From: Bacteroidota bacterium
GTDB taxonomy: Bacteria; Bacteroidota; Bacteroidia; SXHM01
Assembly: GCA_947479755.1 (NCBI GenBank)
Contig: CANKAM010000012.1
Coordinates: 1-64,000 of the forward strand
Direction: 5' to 3'
Length of the DNA: 64,000 bases
The position numbers and the translations under genes were made by a program. The first letter of the stretch is position 1, and each line of letters begins with the position of its first letter. Shown here piece after piece: positions 34,600 through 42,408 of the stretch. Under the pieces are notes generated by a model. The model did no database searches. It was not told the DNA's origin and worked only from the letters and a program-made list of their open reading frames with translations.

Positions 34600-35478
34600 C
34601 TAAGCCGAAGCCGTTGCAACTTCTCTGTTTACTTTTTTAACCAATCCCTGTAACACAGCACCAGGACCAACTTCTGTAAATGAAGTGGCACCGTCAGCCA
34701 GCATCTGTTTCATAGTTTGTGTCCATTTTACGGGAGCAGTTAATTGCAGAATAAGATTTGCTTTAATGTGCGAGCCATTTGCAATTGGTGTAGCACTCAC
34801 ATTCTGGTAAATTGGACAAGGAGGGGTATTGAACATAGTAGATTCAATAGCCTGCTGCAATTCTTCTTTTGCCGGTTGCATCAACGGTGAGTGAAATGCA
34901 CCGCCAACATTCAGCACTAATGCGCGTTTTGCTCCTGCGGTTTTCATTTTTTCGCAGGCAATTTCAATTCCTCTCAGTGAGCCTGAAATAACTAGTTGTC
35001 CCGGTGAATTGTAGTTAGCAGGAACAACCACTTCTTCAGCAATCTCAGCACAAATTCTTTCCACCACTTCATCTTCCAGTCCAAGAATAGCTGCCATGGT
35101 ACTTGGTTTCGCTTCACATGCTTTTTGCATCGCTTGTGCCCGTTTTGAAACTAAGGTTAATCCGTCTTCAAAACTTAAAACACCGATAGCAGTCAGTGCT
35201 GAAAATTCACCCAGTGAATGACCTGCCACCATTTGCGGCTGAAAGGTTTCACCTAATGTTTTTGCCAGAATAACAGAATGCAGAAAAATAGCGGGCTGTG
35301 TTACTTTGGTTTGTTTCAGTTCTTCTTCTGTTCCCGAAAACATAATGTCGGTTATACGGAAGCCAAGAATTTCATTGGCTCTTTCAAACAGTTGCTTTGC
35401 TTCTGCCGAGCGCTCGTAAATATCTTTTGCCATTCCCGAAAACTGAGAGCCTTGTCCGGGAAAAATATATGCTTTCAT
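34600..35478 (-). CDS. fabD: Malonyl-CoA:ACP transacylase
   Basis: A 292-residue enzyme that moves malonyl groups onto acyl carrier protein at the start of fatty acid synthesis. It starts MKAYIFPGQGSQFSGMAK. The nucleophile is in AGHSLGEFSAL (Ser near 89), and the catalytic His is in GGAFHSPLM. It is the last of three genes, queD-folE-fabD; the folE stop is immediately followed by the fabD ATG on the minus strand. Confidence 0.96.
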   Translation of the reverse strand: MKAYIFPGQGSQFSGMAKDIYERSAEAKQLFERANEILGFRITDIMFSGTEEELKQTKVTQPAIFLHSVILAKTLGETFQPQMVAGHSLGEFSALTAIGVLSFEDGLTLVSKRAQAMQKACEAKPSTMAAILGLEDEVVERICAEIAEEVVVPANYNSPGQLVISGSLRGIEIACEKMKTAGAKRALVLNVGGAFHSPLMQPAKEELQQAIESTMFNTPPCPIYQNVSATPIANGSHIKANLILQLTAPVKWTQTMKQMLADGATSFTEVGPGAVLQGLVKKVNREVATASA

Positions 35479-36102
35479 TTAGTGCAGTTTTGCTGAAATT
35501 AAACTAATAAATTCTGCTCGTGTTGTTTCATTTAAAAACTCTCCTGTGAATGCTGAAGTAGTAGTAGAAGAATTCTGTTTTTGGATACCGCGCATCTGCA
35601 TGCAGAGATGCGAAGCTTCAATAACCACAGCTACTCCGTGAGGGTTCAATGTTTTTTGAAGGCAATCGCGGATTTGGTCAGTTAATCTTTCCTGTACTTG
35701 TAAACGTCTTGCAAAAGCATCAACAATGCGGGGCAGTTTGCTTAACCCTACAATGTGTCCGTTGGGGATGTAGGCAATATGGGCCTTGCCGAAAAAAGGA
35801 AGCAAATGGTGTTCGCACAGTGAGTAAAGTTCAATGTCTTTTACAATTACCATCTGGTTGTGTTCTGCTTTAAACAATGCCGAACGCAGGATTTCTTCAG
35901 GGTCAAGCTCATAACCGTGAGTAAGGAATTGCATGGCTTTTGCCACACGCTCAGGCGTTTTTACTAAACCTTCACGTTCGGTGTTTTCACCAATCCCTTG
36001 CAAAACACTGAGGTAATTTTTAGAAAGTTTTTTGGTGATTTTTAAATTGTATCGGTCTATTTTTTTGTAGCCGAAATCCAAATCTTCATCGTGGTTACCC
36101 AT
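35479..36102 (-). CDS. folE: GTP cyclohydrolase I
   Basis: A 207-residue enzyme making dihydroneopterin triphosphate from GTP, the first step to folate and to queuosine-type pterins. Zinc and active-site motifs are present: [18 protein letters not shown] and HLCMQMRG. The ATG overlaps the queD stop by 8 nt and the stop touches fabD. With queD adjacent, its product can be diverted to 6-carboxy-tetrahydropterin. Confidence 0.96.
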   Translation of the reverse strand: MGNHDEDLDFGYKKIDRYNLKITKKLSKNYLSVLQGIGENTEREGLVKTPERVAKAMQFLTHGYELDPEEILRSALFKAEHNQMVIVKDIELYSLCEHHLLPFFGKAHIAYIPNGHIVGLSKLPRIVDAFARRLQVQERLTDQIRDCLQKTLNPHGVAVVIEASHLCMQMRGIQKQNSSTTTSAFTGEFLNETTRAEFISLISAKLH

Positions 36103-36505
36103 AGTATTCTACTGAATTATTTTCTGTTTCTTTTACTTTAACGCAGTGCAGTTCGCAGCCCAGCGCATTTACATCCCTGTAAATCTGTTCCCATATTTTA
36201 ATTGCAACATTTTCGGTTGAAGGCTGCACACCCTTCATGAAATCAACATCCATGTTCATGTTTTTGTGGTCAAGTTTGTCGGTGATTTTTGTGCGCAGAA
36301 TAGTGCTCAGTTCTTTAAGATTGATTACAAAACCGGTAACAGGATTTGGTTCACCTTTTACAGTTACTTCCAATTCATAATTATGACCATGCCAGTTAGG
36401 ATTAGCACATTTTCCGAATACTTCCAGGTTTTTTTCTTCACTCCATTCCGCAACGTTCAGTTTGTGTGCCGAATTGAAATGTTCTCTTCGTGTTATGTAA
36501 ACCAT
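36095..36505 (-). CDS. queD: 6-carboxy-tetrahydropterin / 6-pyruvoyl-tetrahydropterin synthase family
   Basis: A 136-residue T-fold enzyme. The three zinc-binding histidines are visible in FNSAHKL and [10 protein letters not shown], and the catalytic Cys is in [14 protein letters not shown]. This type usually acts as QueD in queuosine synthesis, though 6-pyruvoyl-tetrahydropterin synthase activity is possible. It overlaps folE, whose product is its substrate. A queuosine-precursor transporter homologue (41701) is also in the window. Its -7 element is divergent from that of mqnB. Confidence 0.88.
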   Translation of the reverse strand: MVYITRREHFNSAHKLNVAEWSEEKNLEVFGKCANPNWHGHNYELEVTVKGEPNPVTGFVINLKELSTILRTKITDKLDHKNMNMDVDFMKGVQPSTENVAIKIWEQIYRDVNALGCELHCVKVKETENNSVEYYG

Positions 36506-36522
36506 GTTTTTTAATAATTGGT

Positions 36523-36530
36523 CAAATATA
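36523..36530 (-). promoter_or_regulatory. -7 promoter element for queD-folE-fabD
   Basis: TATATTTG on the minus strand fits TAnnTTTG, 17 nt before the queD ATG. It is divergent from the mqnB element at 36560-36567. Confidence 0.5.
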
Positions 36531-36559
36531 GGAATACCCTTAAAATTTCAGGTTTATCC

Positions 36560-36567
36560 TACTTTTG
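36560..36567 (+). promoter_or_regulatory. -7 promoter element for mqnB, leaderless spacing
   Basis: TACTTTTG fits TAnnTTTG and ends 4 nt before the ATG at 36572. This supports that start over the longer in-frame one at 36518. Confidence 0.5.
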
Positions 36568-36571
36568 CGTG

Positions 36572-37189
36572 ATGAACATTCTGATTGTAGCTGCAACAAA
36601 GCGTGAAATTGAACCTTTACTTAACAACCTGAAAGGTTTAAAGTTTAAACCTGATGTTTTAATTACAGGCGTTGGAATGGTGGCAACTACCTTTAGTCTT
36701 GCCAAAAGATTTTCTGAAAAAAAATATGATTTAGCAATAAATCTTGGTGTTTGCGGAAGTTTTAATCGCAACATGAAAATAGGAGAAGTGGTAAATATTA
36801 CAGAAGATATTTTTTCAGAGTTAGGCGCAGAAGACGGTAAAGATTTTCTGAATCTTGCCGATATTAAGTTTGCTGATAAGAGAGAGATTTTTCTGAAACC
36901 TGTAAATAAGTTTGCTTCTCCTGCTTTGAAAGGTTTAAAAAAAGTAAAAGGCATAACTGTAAACACAGTTCATGGAAATAAAAAGAGTATTTCAAAAGTA
37001 GTTGCGCTTTACAATCCCGATGTGGAGAGTATGGAAGGAGCAGCTTTTTTCTATGCCTGCAATCATTTTAAAATCCCGACTATTCAGCTGCGTGCAGTTT
37101 CAAATTATGTGGAGAGACGGAACGTGAAAAAGTGGAATATTTCTCTTGCGGTAGAGAAACTAAATGAAACTGCTTTACGCTTCTTTTAA
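36572..37189 (+). CDS. mqnB: Futalosine hydrolase
   Basis: A protein of about 205 residues of the nucleoside phosphorylase/hydrolase superfamily. Features: MNILIVAATKREIEPLL at the start, ITGVGMVATTFSLAK, NLGVCGSFN, and ESMEGAAFFYAC with the acidic base-binding residues, as in MTA/SAH nucleosidase relatives. MqnB removes hypoxanthine from futalosine in the alternative menaquinone pathway. I chose the ATG at 36572 because a -7 element ends 4 nt before it. Its 3' end overlaps the EamA gene by 15 nt. Confidence 0.85.
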   Translation: MNILIVAATKREIEPLLNNLKGLKFKPDVLITGVGMVATTFSLAKRFSEKKYDLAINLGVCGSFNRNMKIGEVVNITEDIFSELGAEDGKDFLNLADIKFADKREIFLKPVNKFASPALKGLKKVKGITVNTVHGNKKSISKVVALYNPDVESMEGAAFFYACNHFKIPTIQLRAVSNYVERRNVKKWNISLAVEKLNETALRFF

Positions 37190-38068
37190 TTTTCGTTCTT
37201 TTCTAACACTTCTAAATCTATACAGCGAGTGTACCACCACCGAAAGAATAATAAGTGAAGTTCCGGCATAAAAACCTGCGTTCAAATCCTTCTCTTCATG
37301 AAAAACAAGAAAAGCCAGAATGATTCCGTAAACAGGTTCAAGGTTCACAGACAGGTTCATAGTAAAGGGTGTAACTTTCTGTAATGCTTTATAAGAAATA
37401 CGTAAGGCGAAAACAGTACACGCAAGACTTAAAATAGCTAAGTAAAACCAATCGCTTGCATCGGGGAAATACCTGTCAGTAGGAAATGCCCATAAATAAA
37501 AAGGCATTAGTAAAGTAAGAAGAGCAATACCGCTCAGTAATTCATAAAACAAAAGGTTTCCTGGTGCGTGTGTACCTACCAGATCTTTGTTTTTAATTGT
37601 GAAAACCGAGCAAAGTGCAGAACTAATTAGCGCAAGAATAATTCCGGTAGCATACAATTTTTGAAAATGAAAAATAAGGTAAATGCCTGCTATTGTTACA
37701 AGACCGAAAAATAGTTCAGCTTTGCTTATTCTACGTTTATTCATAAACGGTTCAATAAAAGCAGTGAATAATGCGGTGGACGAAAAACAACTGAGCGCGA
37801 TGGAGATATTTGAATACTTAATAGCCCCATAAAAAGTTACCCAATGAATGGCAATCAGCGCACCCACAAAGCCAACGCTTTTAAATTCTTTCCACGATAT
37901 TTTTTTGAATTCACCATTGTATTTAATCAGCGCAAACAGAGCGACTATGGTAATCAGCATGCGATACCATACCAGTAACCCTTCCTGTAATTCTATCAGT
38001 CTGCCCAATATTCCTGTGAAGCCCCAGAGGAAGATGGCAATGTGCATTTGCAGGTAGGCTTTTTTCAT
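37175..38068 (-). CDS. EamA/DMT family transporter
   Basis: A 297-residue membrane protein with ten hydrophobic helices in two five-helix halves, each an EamA repeat (for example LFLVTIAGIYLIF-like and LVNLEPVYGIILAF-like segments). The family exports or imports small metabolites; the substrate is unknown. It is convergent with mqnB and overlaps its end by 15 nt. Confidence 0.85.
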   Translation of the reverse strand: MKKAYLQMHIAIFLWGFTGILGRLIELQEGLLVWYRMLITIVALFALIKYNGEFKKISWKEFKSVGFVGALIAIHWVTFYGAIKYSNISIALSCFSSTALFTAFIEPFMNKRRISKAELFFGLVTIAGIYLIFHFQKLYATGIILALISSALCSVFTIKNKDLVGTHAPGNLLFYELLSGIALLTLLMPFYLWAFPTDRYFPDASDWFYLAILSLACTVFALRISYKALQKVTPFTMNLSVNLEPVYGIILAFLVFHEEKDLNAGFYAGTSLIILSVVVHSLYRFRSVRKERKLKEA

Positions 38069-38101
38069 AACGGGCGCAAAGATGCTGATTAAAAATGTTT
38101 A

Positions 38102-38109
38102 TACATTTG
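38102..38109 (+). promoter_or_regulatory. -7 promoter element for the gene at 38117
   Basis: TACATTTG fits TAnnTTTG and ends 7 nt before the ATG at 38117. Confidence 0.45.
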
Positions 38110-38116
38110 TGTCGTT

Positions 38117-38488
38117 ATGCAAAAAAGTTCATTCGCACAGATTATATTAAAACTGCTTATCTCGGGGTTAGCTGTTTTCTTTACCGACTGGTTGTTGTCC
38201 GGTATAGATGTTACTAATTTCACTAATGCTTTGTTGATAGCTATTGTGTTGGCTTTTCTCAATACCTTTTTAAAACCAGTTTTGGTTTTGCTAACCATTC
38301 CATTCACTATTTTTACTCTTGGTTTATTTCTACTTGCAATTAATGCCGGAATTATTTTACTGGCAAGTAAGTTGATTGATGGATTTTTTGTCGATGGTTT
38401 CTGGTGGGCGCTGTTTTTTAGCGTAATTTTATCCATTACCACTTCAATACTGGAAGGGCTGACAAAAACAAAAGTTAAAACATATTAA
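38117..38488 (+). CDS. Phage-holin-family small membrane protein (PF04020 type)
   Basis: A 123-residue protein with four hydrophobic helices. The motif FLNTFLKPVLVLLTIPFTIFT-like stretch and NAGIILLASKLIDGF match the widespread chromosomal 'mycobacterial 4-TMS holin' family, which despite its name is not tied to phage here. No lysis genes are near. It precedes the DUF962 gene by 20 nt and is probably co-transcribed. Confidence 0.8.
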   Translation: MQKSSFAQIILKLLISGLAVFFTDWLLSGIDVTNFTNALLIAIVLAFLNTFLKPVLVLLTIPFTIFTLGLFLLAINAGIILLASKLIDGFFVDGFWWALFFSVILSITTSILEGLTKTKVKTY

Positions 38489-38508
38489 CCCATATAAATA
38501 CTCAAAAT

Positions 38509-38853
38509 ATGTCAACTGAAAAAAAATTTAAATCTTTTTGGGCATTCTATCCTTATTACCTAACAGAGCATCAGGATACTGTTTGCAGAACGCTGCATTT
38601 TATAGGAACTGGAATAGTGATTGGTTTGTTCTTCACTTTTCTTTACACTCTTGATTGGAGATTTTTTGCAGCTATTCCTTTTGCAGGCTATGGTTTTGCA
38701 TGGGTAGGGCATTTTGCTTTTGAGAAAAATAAACCAGCAACCTTTCAGTATCCGCTTTATAGTTTAGGCTCTGATTTTGTAATGTTCTGGCACATTATCA
38801 CCTTTCAGATGCCGGCTAAAATGGCTGCTGCACGTAAAAAAAATCTCGGCTAA
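38509..38853 (+). CDS. DUF962/Mpo1-like membrane protein
   Basis: A 114-residue protein with the DUF962 signature: FWAFYPYYLTEHQDTVCRTL near the start, then GYGFAWVGHFAFEKNKPATF and FQYPLYSLGSDFVMFW. Yeast Mpo1, in this family, is a lipid alpha-oxidation dioxygenase; the histidines here (in LTEHQ, LHFIGT and GHFAFE) could bind the same metal. The bacterial role is unproven. Its stop shares CTAA with the stop of the MoxR ATPase gene. Confidence 0.85.
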   Translation: MSTEKKFKSFWAFYPYYLTEHQDTVCRTLHFIGTGIVIGLFFTFLYTLDWRFFAAIPFAGYGFAWVGHFAFEKNKPATFQYPLYSLGSDFVMFWHIITFQMPAKMAAARKKNLG

Positions 38854-39680
38854 TACCTTCTGTTAGGATTATAAAGCGTTTCCCAATCGTGTTCGTTTTT
38901 TAACAAAGCACTGATATGAGGAGGATATTTTGTTTTTAAATCCACACTTTTCAGTTCGCCTTCCTGCAAGGTTTCCATTGTCAGTAATTTAATCCAATCA
39001 AGAAGTTCGCTTGTGCCCGGGCGTTTTTTAATGCCTTTGAGCTCACGCAAACGGTAAAATATATTCATAGCATTATCCACCAATTCTTCCTGTAAGTCTG
39101 GATAGTGCACATCAATAATCTGTTGCATCAAGCTACGGTCCGGGAAGCGGATGTAATGAAATAAGCATCTGCGCAAAAATGCATCGGGTAATTCCTTCTC
39201 ATTATTGGATGTGATGATAACAATGGGGCGTATTTTAGCTTTTATTGTTTTTTGTAATTCATAGCAATAGAACTCCATCTTGTCTAATTCCAGTAATAAG
39301 TCGTTCGGGAATTCAATATCGGCTTTGTCAATTTCATCAATCAGCAATACTACCTGTTCATCTGCATCAAAGGCTTCCCAAAGTTTTCCTTTTTTTATGT
39401 AGTTAGCAATATCGTGTACTTTCTCAGAACCTAATTGTGAATCGCGCAAACGCGAAACAGCATCGTATTCATATAATCCCTGCTGTGCTTTTGTGGTGGA
39501 TTTAATGTGCCAAGTGATGATTTTCTTTTTCATGGCATCGGCAATCTCATGTGCCAGCAAGGTTTTTCCTGTACCGGGCTCACCTTTCACCAATAAAGGT
39601 TTTTCGAGTAATACTGCTGCATTAACTGCTATCTGTAATTCGCGTGAAGCGATATAGTTCTCTGTTCCGGTAAATGTCAT
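38850..39680 (-). CDS. MoxR-type AAA+ ATPase
   Basis: A 276-residue AAA+ protein. Walker A GEPGTGKTLLA is near residue 35, Walker B VVLLIDEIDKAD near 110, sensor 1 IITSNNEKELPDAF, and arginine-finger region LRRCLFHYIRFPD. MoxR ATPases assist maturation of metal-containing or von-Willebrand-factor-type partner proteins; no such partner lies adjacent. It directly follows the flippase gene with no gap. Confidence 0.85.
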   Translation of the reverse strand: MTFTGTENYIASRELQIAVNAAVLLEKPLLVKGEPGTGKTLLAHEIADAMKKKIITWHIKSTTKAQQGLYEYDAVSRLRDSQLGSEKVHDIANYIKKGKLWEAFDADEQVVLLIDEIDKADIEFPNDLLLELDKMEFYCYELQKTIKAKIRPIVIITSNNEKELPDAFLRRCLFHYIRFPDRSLMQQIIDVHYPDLQEELVDNAMNIFYRLRELKGIKKRPGTSELLDWIKLLTMETLQEGELKSVDLKTKYPPHISALLKNEHDWETLYNPNRRY

Positions 39681-41120
39681 TTATGCGTCTTTTTCTTTAA
39701 GGATTGCAAAAATACCTTTTATGCTGATAAGCCGTGTTGCAAAAGCAAGGATGATAGAAATGCCTGCCATCGCTGCAATTCCCAATAATCTATTCTCAAG
39801 GTTGGATAAAAACCAGCCTGAGGTAAACGTTAGAACTGTAAAAAGTGCAAGACTTAAAATAAACATCCAGTTTACTTCCCATTTAAATATTCTGCGTACA
39901 ATAATAATCTGGAAAACGGCATTGAAAATTTGTGTAATTAATGCTGAAGTGGCAGCTCCCTGAGCCTTGTAGTCGGGAATTAGCTGAAGATTGAGAATAA
40001 TATTTATTCCTACTGCCATCATAGCAATGCGGTTTAGTTCATCTAACTTTCCGTGTGCAGTTAATAAAGTGCCAAACACAAAGCCCGAACAAATTGGAAT
40101 AATAGATGCTATTAAAACAGGAAGCAGTTTTGCCGAAACAACAGTATGCTCTTTGTATAATAATTGCATAATATCAAAGTTGAAAAACAGGCATATCATA
40201 ACAATTGCTATGGCAGGAGCCATGAGCAAACGAAAAGAAAGTCCTGTGAGTTCTTTTACAGAATGATTGTGTTTCAGCATTTTTGAAAAAATGGGTAGCA
40301 ATAAACCCGCAAAAAGAAAACCGAACATATTTACTACATCCAGCAAACGGAAAGCCTGTGCATAAATTCCGCTTTCCAGATCACCATCTTCCAGCATGCG
40401 CTCGAGTAAAATTGCATCACTGCGTGTGTAAATAAACATGAGTAAAATCAACAGAGCATAAGGAAAGCTTTGTTTTAAAATTGCCTTGAAAAATGAAGTG
40501 TTCCAGTTGAGTTCAAGTTTGCCGGATTTCTGAAGCACAACTGCTAATGCAATGAAAGTGGTAATTAGGTATGCAGCAGTCTGTGCGTAAATAAACCATT
40601 CAATTTTAAATTGCTCGTCTGTAAAATCCCCCCATAATAAAGCGCAGACAAATACAATCATCAGAAGTCTGTCTGTAACTGATAGGAAGCTATCGGTTTT
40701 GAAAAGATGCAAACCTGAAATATTACTGCGGAGGTATTGTGTAAAAGCAATTAGAAACTGGTTGAATCCAAGCAGCATCAAGACAAATAATTGGAATTTG
40801 GAATAGCCGATGAGTAATCCAATTGCCATTATAATCACAAAATAAGCAGCAGCTAAAACAAAGCGCAGCAAAATAATTCCTGACAAATGTTTTTGAAGCA
40901 GGTGATGATTCTGAGCTATGTTGCGGTTGTTGTAATTGGTGATGCCAAGGTCAAGAAGAAAATTGATAATGAGCGAAAGATTAAGCAAAGCGAAGTACAT
41001 TCCGTATTGCTCGGTTCCGGTTGCATTCTGCACATTTATTTCCACAAAAATCCAGAACGGCTTTACCAGCAGATTAAGGAAAACAAGGAGAATAAGATTG
41101 GAAAGAAATTTCTTTTGCAT
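39681..41120 (-). CDS. Polysaccharide/oligosaccharide flippase (MVF/Wzx superfamily)
   Basis: A protein of about 479 residues with 12-14 hydrophobic helices, typical of lipid-linked sugar flippases (RfbX/Wzx). I chose the ATG at 41120 (MQKKFLSNLILLVFLN) because a -7 element covers 41133-41140, inside the longer frame that starts at 41135. It ends directly against the MoxR gene. No glycosyltransferase cluster is adjacent, so the glycan it moves is unknown. Confidence 0.82.
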   Translation of the reverse strand: MQKKFLSNLILLVFLNLLVKPFWIFVEINVQNATGTEQYGMYFALLNLSLIINFLLDLGITNYNNRNIAQNHHLLQKHLSGIILLRFVLAAAYFVIIMAIGLLIGYSKFQLFVLMLLGFNQFLIAFTQYLRSNISGLHLFKTDSFLSVTDRLLMIVFVCALLWGDFTDEQFKIEWFIYAQTAAYLITTFIALAVVLQKSGKLELNWNTSFFKAILKQSFPYALLILLMFIYTRSDAILLERMLEDGDLESGIYAQAFRLLDVVNMFGFLFAGLLLPIFSKMLKHNHSVKELTGLSFRLLMAPAIAIVMICLFFNFDIMQLLYKEHTVVSAKLLPVLIASIIPICSGFVFGTLLTAHGKLDELNRIAMMAVGINIILNLQLIPDYKAQGAATSALITQIFNAVFQIIIVRRIFKWEVNWMFILSLALFTVLTFTSGWFLSNLENRLLGIAAMAGISIILAFATRLISIKGIFAILKEKDA

Positions 41121-41132
41121 GCAGAGGGCTGC

Positions 41133-41140
41133 CAAAAATA
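41133..41140 (-). promoter_or_regulatory. -7 promoter element for the flippase gene
   Basis: TATTTTTG on the minus strand fits TAnnTTTG, 12 nt before the ATG at 41120; it decides between two possible starts. Confidence 0.5.
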
Positions 41141-41206
41141 GTATTAATGAACTAAATCATTTTGAAAACATCTTGTTTTAAACGACTTTTGATAAAAATC
41201 TGAACT

Positions 41207-41698
41207 ATGGAAGCTATCTTAATTATTCTTGCCATCCTGTTATTATTTGCCGGTTTGTTGGGTTGTGTTCTGCCTGCTATTCCCGGTCCGCCATTAAGCT
41301 ATGTCGCACTGTTATTGGTGCAATGGGCGTGGAAACCATTCGGAACTATCACGTTGGTTATTTTTGCAATTATCACTATTATAGTTACTGTTCTTGATTA
41401 TGTTATTCCTGTCTGGGGCGCTAAGGTTTTTGGTGCAACTAAACAAGGGATTTACGGAAGTATTATCGGAATGCTGGTGGGAACGTTTCTTACACCTGTA
41501 GGCATGATTACCGGATTGTTGGCAGGTGCAATTCTTGGAGATATGTATGCCGGCAAAAAACTTTCTGATGCAATCGGTTCAGGGCTGGGAACATTTATAG
41601 GAACCATGGCCGGAATGGCTGTGAAACTGATAGTTTCAGGTATAATAACCTTTATGGTTTTCTTTAAAATTGTTGAGTGGGTATTGGCGCAGTTTTAA
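41207..41698 (+). CDS. DUF456 family membrane protein
   Basis: A 163-residue membrane protein with the DUF456 pattern: GCVLPAIPGPPLSYVALLL near the start, then VPVWGAKVFGATKQG-like and GAILGDMYAGKKLSDA Gly-rich helices. Four or five hydrophobic segments. Function unknown. It is convergent with yhhQ with a 2-nt gap between stop codons. Confidence 0.85.
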   Translation: MEAILIILAILLLFAGLLGCVLPAIPGPPLSYVALLLVQWAWKPFGTITLVIFAIITIIVTVLDYVIPVWGAKVFGATKQGIYGSIIGMLVGTFLTPVGMITGLLAGAILGDMYAGKKLSDAIGSGLGTFIGTMAGMAVKLIVSGIITFMVFFKIVEWVLAQF

Positions 41699-41700
41699 AA

Positions 41701-42408
41701 TTACTCTTCCACTTTGTGATGCAACGCTTCTTCTGCAGTGTGCTTAATTAGTTTTTCGCTTTCTTTTTCCCCTATGTAGCGGTCAATCAGATAATGCAAA
41801 AGATAAATAAGTGGTGTAATTGCAATAGCAACCCCAAGTTTAAAAACATAACCTGCCGAAGCATTTTTAAGGTATTCATCAACTGTCCACACTCCAGGAA
41901 TTACAAAGGCGATTCCCTGCACAATAAATGTATCAAGCAGTTGTGAAACAACTGTAGAACCTGTTGCACGCAACCAGATCATTTTGCTCCCTGTTTTATT
42001 TCTTAATGCCCAGAAAACAGAAACATCTACTAATTGCGAGGTAAGAAAAGCAGTAATGCTTCCGATAATTATCCAGAGTGATTGTCCGAAAACAGTTTGA
42101 AATGCTTCGCCTGAAACAGGAGAAAACGGAGTTGCTGTAACAAGCATGGCAAGTGCCAGTAAAATAAACGTATACCCAATCAATGAAACAGTGAGTAAAG
42201 TCAATCTGCGCACACCTTGCGGACCATAATATTCATTCACCAGATCGGTTGTAAGAAAAACCACAGGCCACAGCATAATACCTATGCTTTGTACAAATGG
42301 CCCTACCTGGAAAAGCTTGCCACCAATAAGTTCCGCAACAATGGCGTTGGTGATAAAGAAGCCCGCAAGGGTGATGAAAACAAGGTCGCGTCTTGAGTTT
42401 AAGTTCAT
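41701..42408 (-). CDS. yhhQ: Queuosine precursor transporter (YhhQ family)
   Basis: A 235-residue membrane protein of the YhhQ family, which imports queuosine precursors. Motifs include LVFITLAGFFITNAIVAELI, PVVFLTTDLVNEYYG and SQLVDVSVFWALRNKTG, with six or more helices. Its ATG shares one base with the stop of the upstream membrane protein gene (TGATG), so translation is coupled. With queD in the window, both synthesis and salvage of queuosine precursors are possible. Confidence 0.9.
   Translation of the reverse strand: MNLNSRRDLVFITLAGFFITNAIVAELIGGKLFQVGPFVQSIGIMLWPVVFLTTDLVNEYYGPQGVRRLTLLTVSLIGYTFILLALAMLVTATPFSPVSGEAFQTVFGQSLWIIIGSITAFLTSQLVDVSVFWALRNKTGSKMIWLRATGSTVVSQLLDTFIVQGIAFVIPGVWTVDEYLKNASAGYVFKLGVAIAITPLIYLLHYLIDRYIGEKESEKLIKHTAEEALHHKVEE

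Noticed and set aside
38117-38488. Prophage remnant suggested by the holin-family name
   Set aside because: The family is a common chromosomal membrane protein; no other phage gene is present.
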